Below are positions 25,805 to 33,972 of a stretch of DNA of 64,000 nucleotides, piece by piece; the first letter of the stretch is position 1, and each line of letters begins with the position of its first letter. The notes under the pieces are model-generated. The model made no database searches. It saw only the letters and a program-made list of their open reading frames with translations, and was not told where the DNA came from. The position numbers were made by a program, and so were the translations under genes. Origin of the DNA: Streptomyces noursei (GTDB lineage: Bacteria > Actinomycetota > Actinomycetes > Streptomycetales > Streptomycetaceae); contig NZ_CP070326.1 in the NCBI RefSeq assembly GCF_016917755.1, positions 3,596,001-3,660,000 of the forward strand, written 5' to 3'.

Positions 25805-27061
25805 ATGACGGTGATCGGCAGAAGACGGCTCCTCGCCGCCGGAGGCGGCATCGCACTCGCGGGCGCGCTGACGGCGTGCGGCTCCAACACCGGCCGGGGC
25901 GGCAGCGGTTCGGGGCCGGCGCTGGCGCAGTGGTACCACCAGTACGGCGAACCGGGCACCCAGCAGGCGGTGAAACGCTACGCCGCCGCGTACAAGAAGG
26001 CGCACGTCACCGTCCAGTGGCGGCCGGGCGACTACGACCGGCAGACCGCGGCGGCGCTGCTGACCGACTCCGGGCCGGACGTCTTCGAGGTCAACGGGCC
26101 GCTGCTGGATCAGATCCAGAGCGGTCAGGTAGCCGATCTGACCGACCTCGTCGCGCCGGTCAAGGACGACTTCAACCAGGCGGTGCTGGCGCCGAAGATC
26201 TGGCAGGACAAGATCTGGGGCATCCCGCAGGCCGTCGACACCCAGCTGCTCTACTACCGCAAGAGCCTGCTCAAGGACGCCGGGGTGCAACCGCCGCAGA
26301 GCGTCGATGCGTTGGTGGACGCCGCGAAGAAGCTCACCACCGGCAAGGTCAAGGGGCTCTTCCTCGGCAACGACGGCGGGGTCGGGGTGCTCGGCGGGAC
26401 GCCGCTGTTCGCCGCCGGGCTGAGCCTGATCACCGAGGACGGCAAGGCCGGTTTCGACGACCCGGCCGCCGCCCGGGTGCTGGCGAAGATCCGCCAGCTG
26501 TACGTCGACAAGTCGCTGCTGCTGGGGGCGCCCACGGACTGGTCCGACCCGGCGGCCTTCGTCCAGGGGCTGACCGCGATGCAGTGGTCGGGACTGTGGG
26601 CGCTGCCGCAGATCGCGAAGGCGCTGGGGGACGACTTCGGGGTGCTGCCGTTCCCGAAGGACGGGGCGGGCGGGAAGCCGACGGTGCCGGTGGGGGCGTA
26701 CGCCTCAGCGGTGAGCGGGCGCAGTAAGCAGACCGCGGCGGCGAAGGAATTCGCCAAGTGGCTGTGGATCGACCGGACCGATTTCCAGCAGGACTTCGCG
26801 CTGTCGTACGGATTCCACATCCCGGCCCGGATTTCGCTGGCGAAGAAGGCCGAGCGACTCCAGCAGGGGCCGGCCGCGGACGCCGTGCGGTTCGCCACCG
26901 AACACGGATATGCCGAACCGCTGTTGTGGACCAGCGCGGACCGCAACGCCTATCAGGACGCGCTGAGCCGGATCATCAAGGACGGGGCGAATCCGGAGAC
27001 CGAGCTGAGGGCGGTGCTGCGGAAGGTCGACGCCGAGCTCCAGCGGGTCAAGAAGAAGTGA
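25805..27061 (+). CDS. ABC transporter substrate-binding lipoprotein, sugar (CUT1) type
   Basis: 418 residues from the ATG at 25805. The signal peptide starts with GRRRLLAAGG and ends in the lipobox LTAC, placing the protein on the outer face of the membrane; the paired Arg residues also allow Tat export. A family 1 extracellular solute-binding fold follows: YGEPGTQQAVKRYAAAYKKA, VFEVNGPLLDQI, LLYYRKSLLKDAGVQPP, and SGLWALPQIAKAL. The GTGA overlap with the first permease shows a single operon. Probable substrate class: oligosaccharide or sugar; the exact ligand is not predictable. Confidence 0.9.
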   Translation: MTVIGRRRLLAAGGGIALAGALTACGSNTGRGGSGSGPALAQWYHQYGEPGTQQAVKRYAAAYKKAHVTVQWRPGDYDRQTAAALLTDSGPDVFEVNGPLLDQIQSGQVADLTDLVAPVKDDFNQAVLAPKIWQDKIWGIPQAVDTQLLYYRKSLLKDAGVQPPQSVDALVDAAKKLTTGKVKGLFLGNDGGVGVLGGTPLFAAGLSLITEDGKAGFDDPAAARVLAKIRQLYVDKSLLLGAPTDWSDPAAFVQGLTAMQWSGLWALPQIAKALGDDFGVLPFPKDGAGGKPTVPVGAYASAVSGRSKQTAAAKEFAKWLWIDRTDFQQDFALSYGFHIPARISLAKKAERLQQGPAADAVRFATEHGYAEPLLWTSADRNAYQDALSRIIKDGANPETELRAVLRKVDAELQRVKKK

Positions 27062-27981
27062 GCGCGCGCACGGCCCGGTTGCTGGGCCCGCACCGGCGGA
27101 ATCTGTGGTTCTGGGTGTTCGTCGGGCCGTTCGCGGTCGGGCTCGGGCTGTTCACCTACGTCCCGCTGCTGTGGAGCGTGTACCTCAGCTTCTTCAACGC
27201 GCACAACACGGTGAATCCGACGGAATTCGTCGGACTGGGAAACTACACCGCGATGCTGGGCGACGACGCATTCCTCGGAAGTCTGGGCACCTTCCTCCTC
27301 TTCACGGCATTCATCGTGCCCGCCACTTTCGCGCTGTCGCTGTCGCTGGCATTGATGGTGAACCGACTCCGCTTCGCCCAGGCTTTCTTCCGGTCGGTCT
27401 TCTTTCTGCCGACCGCGTGCTCCTATGTCGTGGCGTCGTTGATCTGGAAACTGTCGCTTTTCAACGGGGTGCGGTTCGGGCTGGCGAACACCGTGCTCGG
27501 CTGGTTCGGGACGGACCAGACGGCGTGGCTGTCCACGACCAGCCCGCCGTGGTACTGGCTGGTCATCGTGACCGTACGGCTGTGGCTGCAGGCCGGCTTC
27601 TACATGATCCTCTTCCTGGCCGGTCTCCAGCGGATCTCCCCGCAGTTGTACGAGGCGGCGGCGATGGACGGGGCCCGGCCGGGCTGGCAGGTCTTCCGGC
27701 ACATCACCTTCCCCCAGCTGCGGGCCACGTCGGTGGCGGTGCTGCTGCTCCTGGTGATCAACGCCTTCCAGGCGTTCGACGAGTTCTACAACCTGCTGAG
27801 CGACGCCCGCGGCTATCCGCCGTACGCCCGGCCGCCGCTGGTGTACCTGTACTACACCGCGCTCGGGCGGGACCAGAACCTGGGGCTGGGCAGCGCGGGC
27901 GCGGTGATCCTGGCCCTGATCATCGCGGTGGCGACGGTGGTCCAGGCCCGCTGGTTCGGCCTCGGCCGCAAGGAGGACTGA
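27058..27981 (+). CDS. ABC transporter permease, CUT1 type (first)
   Basis: 307 residues starting at GTG 27058, which overlaps the binding-protein stop; a longer frame from 26758 is antisense-like and rejected. Six membrane segments begin at WFWVFVGPFAVGLGLFTYVP. The EAA loop that contacts the ATPase reads YEAAAMDGARPGWQVFRHIT. It forms the membrane channel with the next gene. Confidence 0.92.
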   Translation: MSARTARLLGPHRRNLWFWVFVGPFAVGLGLFTYVPLLWSVYLSFFNAHNTVNPTEFVGLGNYTAMLGDDAFLGSLGTFLLFTAFIVPATFALSLSLALMVNRLRFAQAFFRSVFFLPTACSYVVASLIWKLSLFNGVRFGLANTVLGWFGTDQTAWLSTTSPPWYWLVIVTVRLWLQAGFYMILFLAGLQRISPQLYEAAAMDGARPGWQVFRHITFPQLRATSVAVLLLLVINAFQAFDEFYNLLSDARGYPPYARPPLVYLYYTALGRDQNLGLGSAGAVILALIIAVATVVQARWFGLGRKED

Positions 27982-27987
27982 GCGGAG

Positions 27988-28824
27988 ATGCACGATGCCC
28001 TGACCCGGGCCGGCCGGGCGCTGCGGGTGGTGCTGTTGGTCGCGCTGGCGCTGCTGTTCCTCGTCCCGTTCTATCTGCTGGTCCGCAACGGACTGGCGGG
28101 CGAGGCCGACATCACGGCGCCCACCTGGGCGTTCTTCCCGCGCGAACTGCACTGGTCGAACCTGACCGAGGTGTTCTCCGACCCGGACCTGCCGCTGGCC
28201 CGGGCGCTGCTCAACTCGACGCTGATCGCCGTCTCGACGACCGTGGGCACGGTGGTGCTGGCCTCCATGGCCGGCTACGGCCTGGCGCGTATCCCCTACC
28301 GTCACGCCTCGGTGGTCTTCTACGCGATCCTCGGCACGCTGATGGTCCCGGCGGCCGTGACCTTCGTCCCCAGCTTCGTCCTGGTGTCCACACTCGGCTG
28401 GATCTCGACCCTCCGCGGCCTGGTGATCCCGACGCTCTTCAGCGCCTTCGCCTGTTTTGTCTTCCGGCAGTACTTCCTCGGCTTCCCCAAGGAGTTGGAG
28501 GACGCGGCGCGGGTGGACGGCCTGGGGTACTGGCGGACGTACTGGCGGATCGTGGTGCCCAACGCGCGGCCGGTGTTCGCGGCGGTCGGCACCATCGTCT
28601 TCATCGGCGCGTGGAACTCCTTCCTGTGGCCGCTGGTGATCGGCCAGGACCAGTCGGCCTGGACGGTGCAGGTGGCGCTGTCCACGTTCACCACCGCACA
28701 GAACCTCAACCTGCATGAGCTGTTCGTCGCCGCGGGCGTCTCGATCGTCCCGCTGGTGGTGGTCTTCCTGCTGCTCCAGCGGTACATCGTGGCCGGCGTG
28801 GAGCGCAGCGGCATCGACGACTGA
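27988..28824 (+). CDS. ABC transporter permease, CUT1 type (second)
   Basis: 278 residues, six bases after the first permease. Six membrane segments are visible, and the EAA loop reads ELEDAARVDGLGYWRTYWRI. Pairing with the first permease gives the heterodimeric channel. No ATP-binding subunit gene is in the operon. In streptomycetes CUT1 systems commonly share the ATPase MsiK encoded elsewhere, which is the likely solution here. Confidence 0.92.
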   Translation: MHDALTRAGRALRVVLLVALALLFLVPFYLLVRNGLAGEADITAPTWAFFPRELHWSNLTEVFSDPDLPLARALLNSTLIAVSTTVGTVVLASMAGYGLARIPYRHASVVFYAILGTLMVPAAVTFVPSFVLVSTLGWISTLRGLVIPTLFSAFACFVFRQYFLGFPKELEDAARVDGLGYWRTYWRIVVPNARPVFAAVGTIVFIGAWNSFLWPLVIGQDQSAWTVQVALSTFTTAQNLNLHELFVAAGVSIVPLVVVFLLLQRYIVAGVERSGIDD

Positions 28825-29124
28825 GCACCGCCGACGGTCCGCGCACCATGGGCAGCGGGCCGGGGATGCGCTACGGTGCGTGCCATGTGCACGTACCCGG
28901 TCTTCCGTGAGGCGGCGCCGCGCGATCGCGGCCCTCACGGCGCGTGCGCACCCCGCGGCCTGAGCTTCCTGCGCCGCCGCGGCCGGGTGGGTTCGCCCCC
29001 GGCCGACTGTCCCGGCGTGTCCTGAAGGACCCGCGCCCCGGCGCCGTCCCGGATACCGCCGCACCCCTCCCGTCCCGGCCGACGCGCAGCCACGCGCCCC
29101 CGACGCCCTTCGAAGGAGGCCACG
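28825..29124. other. Intergenic region with possible small leader ORFs before the TauD-like gene
   Basis: Three hundred bases without an established gene. An ATG at 28885 opens a 46-codon frame ending at 29025, and an overlapping GTG frame gives an 18-residue Arg/Ala-rich peptide. Neither has a convincing ribosome site. Leader peptides precede some sulfur-assimilation genes in actinomycetes, so this is only a hint. Confidence 0.3.
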
Positions 29125-30072
29125 TTGACCACCCGTGCCGACGACCCTTCCACCCCCACGCCCGCATTGCGCCCCCACCGCATCCCCGCCGATGGGCTCC
29201 ACGAGGGCCGGCGGATCCTGCGCCGCACCCCGGACGGCTGGCGGGACCGGCCCTACGAGCTGTTCGAGGTCGTCCCGCAGGCCGCCACCATCGGGGCGGA
29301 GATCCGGGGGCTGGATCTGTCGCGTCCACTGTCCACGGCGCTGCGCGCGGAGCTGAACCGGGCGCTGCTGGAGTGGAAGGTGCTGTTCTTCCGCGGGCAG
29401 CATCTGACCTCCGCCGCACAACGTCAATTCGCCGCCAATTGGGGGCAGTTGGAGACCAACCCGCTGCTCGCCCGGGGCGACTCGAAGGAGGTGGTGAGGT
29501 TTGACAAGGCGGCCGGAGGCGTACCGACGTTCGAGAACGTATGGCACACGGACGTAACCTTCCGCGCGCGGCCGGCGATGGGCGCGGTGTTGCAGCTCCG
29601 CGAGGTCCCGCCGTCGGGCGGGGACACCCTGTGGGCCGACATGGCAGCGGCCTACGACAATTTGCCGCCGAAAATCCGGGCACGGATGGATTACGCGCGA
29701 GCGGTCCACGACTATCTCCCGGGGTTCTCCCGCTTCTACTCGCCGGCTCAACTCGCTAGATTCCAGGCGGAGTTCCCGCCGGTGGAGCATCCGGTGGTGC
29801 GCCGGCACCCGGAGACCGGGCGACGGATGCTGTTTGTCAACGCCTCCTTCACCACCCGGATCGTGGGGCTGCCGGAGGCGGAGAGCGACCGGCTGCTGCG
29901 GCTGTTGTTCCAGCAGGCGCACGTACCGGAGTTCCAGGTGCGGTTCCGCTGGCGGGCCGGGGACGTCGCGTTCTGGGACAACCGCGCCACCCAGCACTAC
30001 GCGGTGTGCGACTACGGCGCGCGGCGGCGGGTCGCGGAGCGGGTGGCGATCGCCGGGGACCGGCCGTACTAG
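29125..30072 (+). CDS. TauD/TfdA-family Fe(II)/2-oxoglutarate dioxygenase
   Basis: 315 residues from a TTG start with AAGGAGG five bases upstream. The metal site is clear: HTD in ENVWHTDVTF (about residues 140-150) and the distal His in NRATQHYAV; the Arg that binds 2-oxoglutarate lies in the final ERVAIAGDRPY. Members hydroxylate taurine, alkyl sulfates or amino acid-derived substrates, using O2 and 2-oxoglutarate in the cytosol. VLFFRGQHLT and LWADMAAAYDNLPP are typical of the taurine/alkylsulfatase branch, so a sulfur-scavenging role is plausible but the substrate is open. It is convergent with the ArsR-like gene. Confidence 0.88.
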   Translation: MTTRADDPSTPTPALRPHRIPADGLHEGRRILRRTPDGWRDRPYELFEVVPQAATIGAEIRGLDLSRPLSTALRAELNRALLEWKVLFFRGQHLTSAAQRQFAANWGQLETNPLLARGDSKEVVRFDKAAGGVPTFENVWHTDVTFRARPAMGAVLQLREVPPSGGDTLWADMAAAYDNLPPKIRARMDYARAVHDYLPGFSRFYSPAQLARFQAEFPPVEHPVVRRHPETGRRMLFVNASFTTRIVGLPEAESDRLLRLLFQQAHVPEFQVRFRWRAGDVAFWDNRATQHYAVCDYGARRRVAERVAIAGDRPY

Positions 30073-30102
30073 CGGCCCCGGCCATGACCCTTCGGGCAGG
30101 CC

Positions 30103-31095
30103 CTAGGACGCCGCCGTCCCGTCCAGTTGGGCGCCGCCGCGCAGCAGGGCGGCGCCCAGCGGCGTCAGGGTGTGCAGCACCGCGTTGCCCTGGCGCAGGG
30201 TGGACAGCAGGCCGGCGTCCCGCAGGACGGTGGCGTGCTGGCTGGCGGAGGCCAGCGAGACGTCGACCCGGCGGGCGAGTTCGCTGGTGGTGCAGCCGAC
30301 GCCGATGCCCTGCAGTATCGCCGAGCGGGTCTGGCCCACGAGGCGCCCCAGCGAACGGGCGGCCGGGACCGGCGGGGTCAGGCGCGGGGCCGGGTGCTCG
30401 ACCGGGTACACCAGGACGGGCGTCAGGTCCGGGTTGTAGAACGTGACCGGGGTGCGGCGGCAGAAGTACGAGGGCAGCAGGAGCAGCCCCCGACCGCCGA
30501 GGTACAGGTCCCGGTCGACCGGGTACTCGGCCTCCAGCACCGGCGCGCGCCAGCGCATCATCGGCGGCAGCGAGGCCAGCAGCCGGTCCGCGCCGCCGTC
30601 CAGCAGGGCCCGGCCGCGGGCCGCCCGGTCGGCCTCTATGCGGCTCTGCACGCGGTGCCAGTACGGGGCGACGGCCGCGTCGTGGTACCGCTGGAGTATC
30701 CCGGCGAGCCGGCCCAGCGAGCGGGTCTCACCGTCGGCCATGGCCCGTATCCACGCGGGTAGCGGGCGGCCCACGGGCGCCAGCCGGGCGAGTTCGGCGT
30801 GCAGCCTGGCGGCCGGGGTCTCGCGCAGCGCGGCGAGCGCCTCGTCCATGCCGAGCAGGCCCTCGGCGGGCGTCAGGAAATCAGGGAAATAGCCCCGACT
30901 GGGCACCAGTGGCGCCAGCAGACGCGCTTCGCCATTCAACCTTCCGCGGGTTTCCGATCGCCAACCGCCGAACGTGGAATCGTCACGCCTGTCGCGAAGC
31001 CGGTGAAAGCTTAAGACCGTCTCCCACAAGGCATCGGGGCGTGCGGCAATCCGCACGCGGGCCAGATCGAGTCCACTGAAATGGACGCGTAACAC
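30103..31095 (-). CDS. ArsR-like winged-helix transcriptional regulator, TTA-containing
   Basis: 330 residues from a GTG. The opening LRVHFSGLDLARVRIA matches the usual N-terminus of a Streptomyces-specific regulator family, supporting this start. A long, poorly defined N-terminal domain is followed by a C-terminal winged helix: GCTTSELARRVDVSLASASQHATVLRD. Codons 2 and 28 are TTA, so translation should depend on the bldA tRNA, meaning growth-phase control. It lies next to, and may act on, the MFS-SDR genes upstream on the same strand, although this is not shown. The target and ligand are unknown. Confidence 0.83.
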   Translation of the reverse strand: MLRVHFSGLDLARVRIAARPDALWETVLSFHRLRDRRDDSTFGGWRSETRGRLNGEARLLAPLVPSRGYFPDFLTPAEGLLGMDEALAALRETPAARLHAELARLAPVGRPLPAWIRAMADGETRSLGRLAGILQRYHDAAVAPYWHRVQSRIEADRAARGRALLDGGADRLLASLPPMMRWRAPVLEAEYPVDRDLYLGGRGLLLLPSYFCRRTPVTFYNPDLTPVLVYPVEHPAPRLTPPVPAARSLGRLVGQTRSAILQGIGVGCTTSELARRVDVSLASASQHATVLRDAGLLSTLRQGNAVLHTLTPLGAALLRGGAQLDGTAAS

Positions 31096-31432
31096 CGAAC
31101 CCCCACTCTTTGGTTATCTCCGTCGGCCCCCGGCACGCCTGAGTATGCACGCCCTCACGCGCGGTCACCATGCCCTTTTGGCCAGAGTTGAAAAGGGTCG
31201 CGCGGGGCACCGCCGGGACGGAATGCTGGAGGCAATTCAACGACGGTGTGCACGGCACGGATTGCTCGATCCCGTGGGGGGTGATGGGCAAACAACCGGC
31301 CGCGTGGCGCCCCGTTGGAGGCCGCCTCCCACGCCGACTGGGAGGGCGGCAGCTCCCGAGGGGGGAGTCCGGAGAAAAGCGAGGGCGGCACCCGTGCACG
31401 GGTGCCGCCCTCGCCGCCGTACGGGCCGGACG
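31096..31432. other. Intergenic region upstream of the TTA-containing regulator
   Basis: No supported gene in these 337 bases. Apart from the terminator at 31380-31413 the region is less GC-rich than average. It contains a 6-bp inverted repeat (CCTTTT...AAAAGG near 31170-31195) and probably the promoter of the regulator. Confidence 0.4.
31380..31413 (-). terminator. Perfect 34-nt palindromic hairpin after the MFS gene
   Basis: A palindrome centred on GTGCAC with arms of GAGGGCGGCACCC/GGGTGCCGCCCTC, located 20 bases after the stop of the MFS transporter on the minus strand. Probably its transcription terminator. The stem core GGGCGGCAC is shared with terminators at 34.9 and 39.5 kb. Confidence 0.65.
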
Positions 31433-33097
31433 CTACCCCGCCCTCCCCGCCGGACGACCGCCCGCGGTGGCAGCCCCGGGCTCGGTCCGGAGATCGGTCC
31501 CGGGATCGGCCCGGGCATCGGTGCGGGGATCGGCCGGAACCGGCCCGGACGGCGCCTCCGCAACCGGTGCCAACATCCGATGGATCACCAGCCACAACAC
31601 CGCACACAGCACCGCGGCGACGCCGAGCACGAACTGCCAGGCGGTGGTGAACCCCTGGGCGGCGAACGCCGTGAAGCCGGGCCGGGCGGCCGCCGGCACC
31701 GCCGCGGCCGGGCCGCTCAGATCACCGGCGTTGACGCTGTTGGCGAGGGCCGCGGCACCCTCCCGGTAGGCGGGGAAGCGCGGCAGCCCGTCGTGCAGTT
31801 GCAGCCGGGTCAGGCCGGTCAGCGCGGCGCCGGCGGCGGCGATGGCGACCGCCTCGCTGCCCAGCCGGAGGGTGTTGAGCAGGCCGGCGGCGGTGCCGGT
31901 GGCGTCCGGTGCGACCACCGTCAGCACCGCCCCGTCGACCAGGCCGAAGTTGAGCCCCAGACCCACCCCGAGGACGAGCAGCGGCGCGGCCAGCGCGCCC
32001 GCCCCGGCCCCGGGGCGCAGGACGACGGCGAGCCCGGCGACGCCCAGCGTCAGACAGGCCAGGCTGAGCGTGAACACGGCGCGCTGCGAGAGCCCCCGGG
32101 CGATCAGCCGGCCGGCCAGCGGCGGGGCCAGCAGCACGGGCGCGGTCATCAACAGCAGCACCCCGCCCGCGGCCCGGCTGGTCATTCCGTCCACGACCGT
32201 CAGGTAGTTGGGCAGCAGCGGCAGCAGGATCACGAACGAGCAGGAGACCGCCACCGGGATCAGGCACAGCGCCAGGAAGCGCCGGTTGCGCAGCAGCCCC
32301 AGGTCGAGCATCGGGTGCCGGCTGCGCCGTTCCACTCGGACGAACACCACCGCCAGCAGCACCGCTCCGGCCAGCATGCCCAGCACCCACGGGCTGCCCC
32401 ACCCCCACTGCGGCCCCTCCACCATGCCCAGCATCACCAGGAACAGGCCACCGACGAAGGCCGCGGTGCCCGGCACGTCGAGACCGCTCGCGCCGGCCCG
32501 GCGCGACTCCGGCATGCCGGGCACCGCGCACAGCACGACCACCATCAGCACGCCGTGGGCGGCGAAGAACCAGCGCCAGCCCACCGTGTCGGCGAGGGTG
32601 CCGGCGACCGTGGCGCCCAGCGCGAGGCCACCGCCGGTGGCGATGCCGACCGCGGCGAACACCCGGGTGCGGGCGGCGCCCTCGAAGGCGGTGGCCAGGA
32701 TCGAGCTGCCGCTGGTCAGCAGGGCGGCGGCGCCGACGCCGGCCAGTGCCCGCAGTACGTCGAGCAGCAGCACACCCACCCCGGCGGCGCTCGCCAGCGA
32801 GGCACCCGCGAACAGCGCCGCCCCGGCCGCGAACAGCCGGCGCCGGCCCAGGAGATCGGCCAGCGAGCCGCAGGCGAGCATGGCGCAGGCGAAGGCGAGG
32901 TTGTAGGCGTGCACCACCCACTGGAGGGTGTCCAGCGGCGCTCCGGTGTCCCGGCCGATGTGCGGCAGCGCCACGCCGGACCCGGTGACCGAGGTCGGCA
33001 GGATCACCAGCGTCAGCAGCACCGCCACCACGGTGACCGCCGGACGCGGCCCCCGCCCGCCCCGTCCGCTCGTCCGCCGTATCCCGCGCCCCGTCAC
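31433..33097 (-). CDS. MFS transporter, DHA2 (14-TMS) drug:H+ antiporter type
   Basis: 554 residues with about 14 membrane segments. Motifs: GSLADLLGRRRLFAAG (cytosolic loop 2-3 signature), ALAGVGAAALLTSGSSIL and the motif C-like GATVAGTLADTVGWRWFF. The last 50 residues are Pro/Ala/Asp-rich and cytosolic. It is probably an efflux pump for a hydrophobic or antibiotic-like compound. The start overlaps the SDR stop by four bases, so the two genes are coupled. Confidence 0.88.
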   Translation of the reverse strand: MTGRGIRRTSGRGGRGPRPAVTVVAVLLTLVILPTSVTGSGVALPHIGRDTGAPLDTLQWVVHAYNLAFACAMLACGSLADLLGRRRLFAAGAALFAGASLASAAGVGVLLLDVLRALAGVGAAALLTSGSSILATAFEGAARTRVFAAVGIATGGGLALGATVAGTLADTVGWRWFFAAHGVLMVVVLCAVPGMPESRRAGASGLDVPGTAAFVGGLFLVMLGMVEGPQWGWGSPWVLGMLAGAVLLAVVFVRVERRSRHPMLDLGLLRNRRFLALCLIPVAVSCSFVILLPLLPNYLTVVDGMTSRAAGGVLLLMTAPVLLAPPLAGRLIARGLSQRAVFTLSLACLTLGVAGLAVVLRPGAGAGALAAPLLVLGVGLGLNFGLVDGAVLTVVAPDATGTAAGLLNTLRLGSEAVAIAAAGAALTGLTRLQLHDGLPRFPAYREGAAALANSVNAGDLSGPAAAVPAAARPGFTAFAAQGFTTAWQFVLGVAAVLCAVLWLVIHRMLAPVAEAPSGPVPADPRTDARADPGTDLRTEPGAATAGGRPAGRAG

Positions 33098-33861
33098 TTC
33101 TCCGCCCCCGTCGGCACCGCCGCCACCAGCCCACCGTCGACGATCAGGTCCTGCCCGGTGATGTACGCGGCGTCGTCGGACGCCAGGAAGGCCACCGCCG
33201 CGGCGACCTCGTCGGGGTGGCCCAGAGCGCCCAGCGGCACCTGCGCGGCGTCCCGGGCCTCGGCGTCCGGCCCGGGGTTGGCGGCGCGGTACATCTCGGT
33301 GTCGATGTAACCGGGGCTGACGGAGTTGACGCGGATGCCGGCCGGGGCGAGTTCCGCGGCGAAGGTGCGGGCCAGGTTGTGCACCGCCGCCTTGCTCGCG
33401 GCGTAGGCCGCGGCGACCGGCAGCCCGCGGTGCAGGGTCCAGGAGGCGTTGAGCACGAACGCGCCGCCGTCACCCATCAGCGGCAGCGCCTTCCCGACGG
33501 TGCGGAACACCCCCTTCACATTGACGTCGAGAATCCGATCGAGGTCGTCCGCGCTCAGTTGCCCGCTCGGCCCGAAGACGCCGACGCCGGCATTGGCGAA
33601 GACCGCGTTCAGCCCGCCGCGCCAGGTCTCGATGCGCCGCATCAGCCGGTCCAGGTCGGCGGGTTCGGCGACGTCGGCGGGGACCGTCGCCACCCGGCCG
33701 CCGTCGGCGTCGAGCGCGCGGGCCGCCGCCTCCAGCCGCTCCGGCCGGCGGCCGGCCAGGACGACGTACGCGCCCTCCTCCAGCAGGCGGCGGGCGGTGG
33801 CCAGGCCGATGCCGGTGGCACCGCCCGTGATCAGGACGGTCTTGTTGGTGAATCGCTCCAT
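33094..33861 (-). CDS. SDR-family oxidoreductase (classical, short)
   Basis: 255 residues. Classical short SDR with TGGATGIGLATARRLLEEGAY, DVAEPADLDRL, NAVFANAGVG, ASWTLHRGLPVAAAYAASK (catalytic Tyr-x3-Lys) and a C-terminal GHPDEVAAAVAFLASDDAAY. It should oxidise or reduce a small alcohol/ketone with NAD(P)H. It is translationally coupled to the MFS gene (ATGA), which suggests that the pair modifies and exports or imports one compound. A 14-bp palindrome sits immediately upstream of the start and no ribosome site is visible there. Confidence 0.9.
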   Translation of the reverse strand: MERFTNKTVLITGGATGIGLATARRLLEEGAYVVLAGRRPERLEAAARALDADGGRVATVPADVAEPADLDRLMRRIETWRGGLNAVFANAGVGVFGPSGQLSADDLDRILDVNVKGVFRTVGKALPLMGDGGAFVLNASWTLHRGLPVAAAYAASKAAVHNLARTFAAELAPAGIRVNSVSPGYIDTEMYRAANPGPDAEARDAAQVPLGALGHPDEVAAAVAFLASDDAAYITGQDLIVDGGLVAAVPTGAEK

Positions 33862-33862
33862 A

Positions 33863-33876
33863 CCGACGATCGTCGG
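33863..33876. promoter_or_regulatory. 14-bp palindrome abutting the SDR start codon
   Basis: CCGACGATCGTCGG is a perfect palindrome lying one base from the SDR ATG (on the minus strand). It occupies the place where a ribosome site would be, so the mRNA could be leaderless and the palindrome an operator. The candidate binder is the upstream MmyB-like regulator or the TTA-containing ArsR-like protein; neither is shown. Confidence 0.45.
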
Positions 33877-33972
33877 CCGGTACGCGCCCCGCGCGCAGTG
33901 CCGGTCACACCTGGGTCTGCCACCACCACCTTCGCGGGACCGGCCGGCACGCCGGCTCCCCGCCGCGGCCCG

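Noticed and set aside
22758..25856. Long minus-strand frame antisense to the APC permease
   Set aside because: Low-complexity Arg/Gly/Gln-rich translation, no domain, whereas the plus strand shows a coherent membrane protein.
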